This document shows positions 60,000 through 64,000 of a stretch of DNA of 64,000 nt, one piece after another. The stretch's first letter is position 1. Every line of letters starts with the position of its first letter. The position numbers were made by a program, and so were the translations under genes. This stretch comes from Fundidesulfovibrio putealis DSM 16056 (GTDB taxonomy: Bacteria > Desulfobacterota > Desulfovibrionia > Desulfovibrionales > Desulfovibrionaceae), in the NCBI RefSeq assembly GCF_000429325.1, contig NZ_KE386885.1, forward strand, positions 1 through 64,000, read 5' to 3'. A model generated the notes under the pieces. The model searched no databases. It saw only the letters and a program-made list of their open reading frames with translations, and was not told where the DNA came from.

Positions 60000-60761
60000 T
60001 CAGCCGAAACGGCCGGTGATGTAGTCTTCCGTCTGCTTGTTGCTGGGACGGGTGAATATGGTTTCGGTCTGGTCCATCTCGATCAGCTTGCCCATGTAGA
60101 AGAAGCCGGTCATGTCCGAGACGCGGGCGGCCTGCTGCATGGAGTGGGTGACGATGATGATGGTCAGGTCCTTCTTGAGTTCGTGGATGAGCTCCTCGAT
60201 CTTCTGGGTGGCGATGGGGTCCAGCGCCGAGGCCGGTTCGTCCATGAGCAGCACCTCCGGGTCCACGGCCAGGGCGCGCGCGATGCACAAGCGCTGCTGC
60301 TGGCCGCCGGAGAGGCCCAGGGCGTTGGTGTGCAGCCGGTCCTTCACCTCGTTCCACAGGGCGGCCTGCTTGAGGCTCTTTTCCACCTGGCGGGCGATCA
60401 TGGCGTTGTCGCTCACGCCGTTGACGCGCAGTCCGTAGGCCACGTTCTCGAAGATGGTCTTGGGGAAGGGGTTGGGCTTCTGGAAGACCATGCCCACCCG
60501 GCGGCGCAGCTCCACCACGTCGATTTCGCCGCTGTAGATGTCCTGCTCGTCCAGGGTCAGCTCGCCCTGCACCCGCGCGATGTCGATCAGGTCATTCATG
60601 CGGTTCAGGCAGCGCAGGAAGGTGGACTTGCCGCATCCTGACGGGCCGATGAGCGCCGTGACCTGATTCATGAGGATGTCCATGGACACCGCATGCAGGG
60701 CTTGGAATTCGCCGTAGAAAAAATCCAGGTTCCTGGAGGTCATCTTCACTGGGGTCGTCAT
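60000..60761 (-). CDS. pstB: Phosphate ABC transporter ATP-binding protein
   Basis: 253 residues. Walker [10 protein letters not shown] (about residues 38-46), ABC signature [15 protein letters not shown] (about 150-164), Walker [14 protein letters not shown] and the switch histidine in [12 protein letters not shown]. It powers phosphate uptake through the PstSCA complex. The other pst genes are not in this window; only pstB and phoU are linked to the two-component genes. The start is 30 bp after phoR. Confidence 0.95.
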   Translation of the reverse strand: MTTPVKMTSRNLDFFYGEFQALHAVSMDILMNQVTALIGPSGCGKSTFLRCLNRMNDLIDIARVQGELTLDEQDIYSGEIDVVELRRRVGMVFQKPNPFPKTIFENVAYGLRVNGVSDNAMIARQVEKSLKQAALWNEVKDRLHTNALGLSGGQQQRLCIARALAVDPEVLLMDEPASALDPIATQKIEELIHELKKDLTIIIVTHSMQQAARVSDMTGFFYMGKLIEMDQTETIFTRPSNKQTEDYITGRFG

Positions 60762-60791
60762 AAACCGATCCTTGTCTGATCCTTGCGAACT

Positions 60792-62159
60792 TTAAGACGC
60801 CTCTGGGAGGCTGAAGCAGAACGCCGCGCCGCTGGGGCCTTCCTGGGCCTGGTCCACCCAGATCCTGCCGCCGTGCCTTTCCACGATATGCTTGGCGATG
60901 GCCAGCCCGAGGCCGGTTCCGCCCTCGCCCTTGTTGCGCGGCCTGTCCACCCGGTAGAACCGTTCGAACACGCGCTGACGCTCGGCCTCAGGCACCCCGG
61001 GACCGGTATCTTCCACGCAAAAGGTGACATCCGCGTGTCCGGGATGGTGCGACACGATGACTCTGGAGCCTTCCGGGCCATATTTTATGGCGTTCTCCAG
61101 AAGATTGCGGAACACCTGGGTCAACTGCCCGGCATCGGCCAGGACCAGCGGCCCCGCGTCGGGCAGGCGGTTGTCCACGGTCACGTTGCGTTCTGCGGCC
61201 AGGGTGGCACACTCGCGCATGGCCCCGCGCAGGCTCTCGGAGGCCTTCACGCGGGACTTGCCGGGCGGCTGGCGGTCGTTCTCGATGCGCGCCAGGCTCA
61301 GGAGCTCGTCCACCATCCGGGACATGTGGTTGGCATTTTTTATGATGACGTCCAGGAAGCGCCGTTCCTGGCCGTCGCGAAACTTTTTCTCGCCCAGAAG
61401 CGTCTCGGCGTAGCCCTTGATGGAGGTCAGGGGCGTGCGCAGCTCGTGGGACACGTTGGCCACGAAGTCGCGCCGGACCTTGTCCAGGCGGCGGAACTCC
61501 GTCAGGTCGTGGAACACCAGCACCGCCCCAAGCCCCGAGGAGCGCTGCACCGGGCGCACCAGGCTCACGTCGAAGTAGCGGTCCTGGCCGGGTTCGATCT
61601 GCACGCTGACCACGGCCGGGCGCGAGTCGTCCTTCCAGTTGAGCACTGTGTCGGCGGCGTTCTGGAGTTCCGGGCAGGGCACGGCCTCGATGGGCAGCCT
61701 GCCCGCGCTGTCGGACGCCGTCGGAAATATTTCCTCGAAGGCCTTGTTCACCAGCATGATGCGCCCGTCCTCGCCGAGCACCATCAGGCCCTCGCGCATG
61801 CCGCCAAGCACGGTCTCCATGCGCATCTTCTCGGCCTCCAGGGAGGTGATCTGCGCCTCGATGCCGCTGGCCATGGCGTTGACGCTCTGGGCCAGCTCCT
61901 CCAGGGCCATGCCGGACTGCGGCCAGAGCCTGCGCCCGTAGTCGCCGTCGCCCACGGATTTGAGGACCTCGGCGCACTTGCGGATGAACCGGGCGTGCCT
62001 GACCGAGAGCGCGTAGCTGGACAGGGCGGAGCAGGCCAGCAGCACCCCGAAGGCCAGGGCCAGCTTCGAACCGTCGGCCTCGCCCCGGCCAAGCGCCAGG
62101 ATGCCCAGGCTCCCCGCAACGAGGTGGGAGAGGAATATGCGAAGCCCCAGACCTATCAT
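60792..62159 (-). CDS. phoR: Phosphate-sensing histidine kinase PhoR
   Basis: About 455 residues. A hydrophobic N-terminus (two short membrane segments, about residues 1-55), a HAMP-like linker (ALSSYALSVRHARFIRKCAEVLKSVGDGDYGRRLWPQSGM), a PAS domain (about 110-215), the H-box VSHELRTPLTSIKGYAETLL with the phospho-histidine near residue 240, and the ATP-binding domain (N box NLLENAIKYGPEG, G boxes DTGPGVP and GGTGLGLAIAKHI). No large periplasmic sensor, typical of PhoR. The start 62159 follows AGGATGGACGA. It is between phoB and pstB. Confidence 0.92.
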   Translation of the reverse strand: MIGLGLRIFLSHLVAGSLGILALGRGEADGSKLALAFGVLLACSALSSYALSVRHARFIRKCAEVLKSVGDGDYGRRLWPQSGMALEELAQSVNAMASGIEAQITSLEAEKMRMETVLGGMREGLMVLGEDGRIMLVNKAFEEIFPTASDSAGRLPIEAVPCPELQNAADTVLNWKDDSRPAVVSVQIEPGQDRYFDVSLVRPVQRSSGLGAVLVFHDLTEFRRLDKVRRDFVANVSHELRTPLTSIKGYAETLLGEKKFRDGQERRFLDVIIKNANHMSRMVDELLSLARIENDRQPPGKSRVKASESLRGAMRECATLAAERNVTVDNRLPDAGPLVLADAGQLTQVFRNLLENAIKYGPEGSRVIVSHHPGHADVTFCVEDTGPGVPEAERQRVFERFYRVDRPRNKGEGGTGLGLAIAKHIVERHGGRIWVDQAQEGPSGAAFCFSLPEAS

Positions 62160-62246
62160 TCGTCCATCCTGGTGTTGAGTGCCCGGAATGCGTCCATCCA
62201 CGCTGCGCGTCAGGCCGGGACGGAGCCTGACGGCTACAGGCCGGAG

Positions 62247-62930
62247 TTAGTCCTTGAAACGATAGCCCACGCCGCGCACGGTTTCCACCAGGGCGGCGTG
62301 GGAGCCGAGCTTCTGGCGCAAGCGGCGCACGTGGGTGTCCACGGTGCGGGCGTATCCCTCGAACTCGTAGCCCCAGACGGTGTTCAGGAGCTGGTCGCGG
62401 GTCTGCACCCGGCCAGGGCTCTTGAACAGCTCCGCGAGCAGCTTGAACTCGGTCGCGGTCAGGGGGATCTCTTCGCCGCCGGACTCGGCCTTGTGGGCGT
62501 CCATGTCCACGCTCAGGCCGTCGCGGCGCAGCACCTGCTTGGGTACGGCGTCCGGGTTCAGGCGCTTGAGCACCGCCCTGGCTCGCAGGATAAGCTCGCG
62601 CGGGCTGAAGGGCTTCACCACGTAGTCGTCCGCGCCAAGCTCCAGGCCCACTATGCGGTCCACTTCCTCGCCGCGAGCCGTGAGCATGATCACGGGCACC
62701 TGGGCTGTCTTGGGATCGCGCTTGATGCTCTTGCACACCTCGAAGCCGTCGGCTCCGGGCAGCATGATGTCCAGGAGCACCAGGTCGGGGCGCTGGCGGC
62801 GCAGCTTGGCCAGGGCGTCCAACCCGTCGCTGGCGGTGGTCACGTCGAAGCCCGCGTTCTGGAAATTATATTCGAGTAGCTGGAGGATGTCTTCGTCATC
62901 CTCGACAATAAGCACGCTCTCCTTGGTCAT
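62247..62930 (-). CDS. phoB: Phosphate response regulator PhoB
   Basis: About 227 residues. A receiver domain (VLIVEDDEDILQLLEYN, phospho-Asp in LVLLDIMLPG, Lys in YVVKPFSPREL) is joined to an OmpR-type winged helix (IPLTATEFKLLAELFKSPGRVQTRDQLLNTVWG, TVDTHVRRLRQKLG, VRGVGYRF). It binds Pho boxes under phosphate limitation. GGAGG lies 8 nt before the ATG at 62930; ATG at 62936 is too close to it. A Pho box is centred about 70 bp upstream, so it is autoregulated. Confidence 0.93.
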   Translation of the reverse strand: MTKESVLIVEDDEDILQLLEYNFQNAGFDVTTASDGLDALAKLRRQRPDLVLLDIMLPGADGFEVCKSIKRDPKTAQVPVIMLTARGEEVDRIVGLELGADDYVVKPFSPRELILRARAVLKRLNPDAVPKQVLRRDGLSVDMDAHKAESGGEEIPLTATEFKLLAELFKSPGRVQTRDQLLNTVWGYEFEGYARTVDTHVRRLRQKLGSHAALVETVRGVGYRFKD

Positions 62931-62989
62931 GGCCATATCCTCCGATGTGCCCAAAGATCACGGCCCGGTGACGAGGGCGTGATTGCTAT

Positions 62990-63007
62990 GTTACAGTTCG
63001 GTGACAT
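62990..63007 (-). promoter_or_regulatory. Pho box upstream of phoB
   Basis: On the minus strand ATGTCAC-CGAA-CTGTAAC: two 7-bp direct repeats with 4-bp spacer, the PhoB-binding layout (consensus CTGTCAT repeats). It lies about 60 bp before the phoB start. Confidence 0.75.
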
Positions 63008-63155
63008 TTCCCCCGGCAAAGCGCAAGAACCCCCGCGCGTCCAGCCCGCCCATTGTGACAGCCCGCCCGGGGTCGCCTGTAACATGGCGAAATCCTCAAT
63101 TGCCGTGTATGCTCCCGGCAACGCCTCATCACGACAACCGCTAACGGAGGACCTC

Positions 63156-63731
63156 ATGCCCGAGCTCAAAGGAACCGAAACCGAAAAGAACCTTCTGGCC
63201 GCCTTCGCCGGAGAATGCCAGGCTCACGTCCGCTACGCCTTTTTCGCCAAGCAGGCAAAAAAGGACGGTTATGAACAGATCGCCCACATTTTCCTGGAGA
63301 CGGCGGAACAGGAACGCGTCCACGCCCGCAGGTTCCACAAGCTCATGGACGGCCTGGATGCCGAGGTGACCCTGTCTTTGCGCTCTGCCGGAGTCGGGAC
63401 CACGCTCGAGAACCTGAAGCGCTCAGCCGACGACGAGCAACGAGAGAGCGGACGCGACTACCCGACGGCAGCCGCCACGGCGCGGGAGGAAGGGTTCACC
63501 GAGGCGGCGCTGGTGTTCGAGAACATCGCCCTGGCCGAAGAGCGCCACCGCTCCCGCTTCCAGGCGCTGGCGGACAACATCGAGGCTGACAGGGTGTTCG
63601 TGCGGGACTCCCCGGTGCTGTGGCGCTGCCGCCACTGCGGCTGGGCGCGCGAAGCCAAGGGCGCGCCGGAGAGATGCCCGGCCTGCGCGCATCCCAAGGC
63701 GCATTTCGAGGTCAGCTCCGAGGACTGGTAG
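63156..63731 (+). CDS. rbr: Rubrerythrin
   Basis: 191 residues. The N-terminal four-helix diiron domain has FAGECQAHVRY (first E/H) and AEQERVHARRFH, then a repeat of the pattern in ATAREEGFTEAALVFENIALAEERHRSRF. The C-terminal rubredoxin domain is CRHCGW ... CPACAHP (about residues 158-178). It reduces hydrogen peroxide, protecting anaerobes. AACGGAGGACCTC is a strong ribosome site before the ATG at 63156; the earlier open frame is not used. It is divergent from phoB and shares a 225-bp region with it. Confidence 0.95.
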   Translation: MPELKGTETEKNLLAAFAGECQAHVRYAFFAKQAKKDGYEQIAHIFLETAEQERVHARRFHKLMDGLDAEVTLSLRSAGVGTTLENLKRSADDEQRESGRDYPTAAATAREEGFTEAALVFENIALAEERHRSRFQALADNIEADRVFVRDSPVLWRCRHCGWAREAKGAPERCPACAHPKAHFEVSSEDW

Positions 63732-63883
63732 GCCTGCGGGGAGGGGGCTTGAGGCTTTGAAGGTGCCCGGCTGTAGGGGAACATTTGTCTTCAATCCAAA
63801 AGCCCCGGAGCAAAGCCATGAAAACGCTTGTAGGTTCTGCTCACGAGGCGGGAATCATTGTACCTGAAGCTCTTGAGGAATTT

Positions 63884-64000
63884 TCAAATCTCTGGGGGTT
63901 TTTGAAATATGATCGTTATCGTAGTAGCTCCAGGCTCTGAGAAGTCAGCAAGGATATCCCCATTCTGAGCTTTCGCCATGAGCATGGCTGAATATGTCCC
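63884..64000 (-). CDS. Histidine kinase, C-terminal end only (cut by window)
   Basis: The 38 residues in the frame open to the window edge read GTYSAMLMAKAQNGDILADFSE, then PGATTITIIFQKPPEI and a stop at 63884-63886. GTYSA and the P-G-x-T-T-[IV]-T-[IV]-x-[FL] ending are the last G-box and final strand of a GHKL (HATPase_c) domain. The rest lies beyond base 64000. A plus-strand frame at 63818-63940 overlaps this and is rejected. The 152 bp between it and rubrerythrin hold no recognised feature. Confidence 0.75.
   Translation of the reverse strand, partial: GTYSAMLMAKAQNGDILADFSEPGATTITIIFQKPPEI

Noticed and set aside
63818-63940. 40-residue plus-strand ORF beginning MKTLVGSAHEAGIIVP
   Set aside because: It has a plausible ribosome site but overlaps the opposite-strand histidine-kinase C-terminus, which matches a known G-box, and it stops without resembling a domain.

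Overview
The window is high-GC bacterial chromosome that reads as a sulfate-reducing deltaproteobacterium of the Desulfovibrionaceae type (Desulfovibrio or Fundidesulfovibrio). This is an inference from gene content: a selenocysteine [NiFeSe] MvhAGD-like hydrogenase, a tungsten-type aldehyde ferredoxin oxidoreductase with a polyferredoxin, rubrerythrin, a CobD-CobQ fusion, and GC-rich hairpin repeats in the gaps between genes. No rRNA, CRISPR array or complete insertion sequence was seen; there is one tRNA (His).

Layout. 1-1,165: decayed prophage edge (broken major capsid gene, one small ORF), then a PilZ gene. 1,909-5,061: oxidative pentose-phosphate operon gnd-zwf-pgl. 5,125-6,835 (minus): MoaD/ThiS-like sulfur carrier, TtuA-like tRNA thiolase, pseudopilin-like protein. 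6,971-9,293: response regulator, M50 protease, trpS. 9,480-10,640: AT-rich foreign-looking island with a small three-helix membrane protein followed by two paralogous proline-rich microproteins, bounded on the far side by a perfect 36-bp palindrome. 10,664-20,112: AraC/GyrI regulator, CDF cation transporter, ComEC, MurA, tRNA-His, a fused transporter/spermidine-synthase-like protein. 20,446-25,674: SAP-motif protein, chemoreceptor, L-serine dehydratase, Tat-exported HD-domain protein. 25,804-26,880: acyltransferase.

27,217-30,865 is the metabolic highlight: a cytoplasmic hydrogenase operon (small subunit, large subunit, maturation protease, ferredoxin-MvhD fusion). The large-subunit frame meets TGA exactly at the first cysteine position of the C-terminal DPCxxCxxH motif, reads on to a second stop that overlaps the protease start, and has a stem-loop at the right distance to be a bacterial SECIS. 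It should be annotated as one selenoprotein, 28,156-29,607.

30,938-40,898: SpoIIE-type phosphatase with a tiny upstream membrane peptide, HtpX, Hsp20, Trm112-like protein, PHP phosphoesterase, RRM protein, a 117-nt near-perfect palindrome, a large NuoF-like/GltD-like flavo-iron-sulfur protein, a diguanylate cyclase and a DUF2917-like protein. 40,993-46,042: overlapping MocR, LysR and CobD-CobQ genes, with a direct-repeat operator candidate before the first. 46,136-54,365: AsmA-like protein, CheZ-like phosphatase, a second diguanylate cyclase and two glycosyltransferases. 54,491-58,745: AMMECR1, a lipoprotein-type acetolactate decarboxylase, a small lipoprotein, AOR and its ferredoxin. 59,221-62,930: phoB-phoR-pstB-phoU behind a Pho box, without pstSCA. 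63,156-64,000: rubrerythrin and the C-terminus of a histidine kinase that runs off the window.
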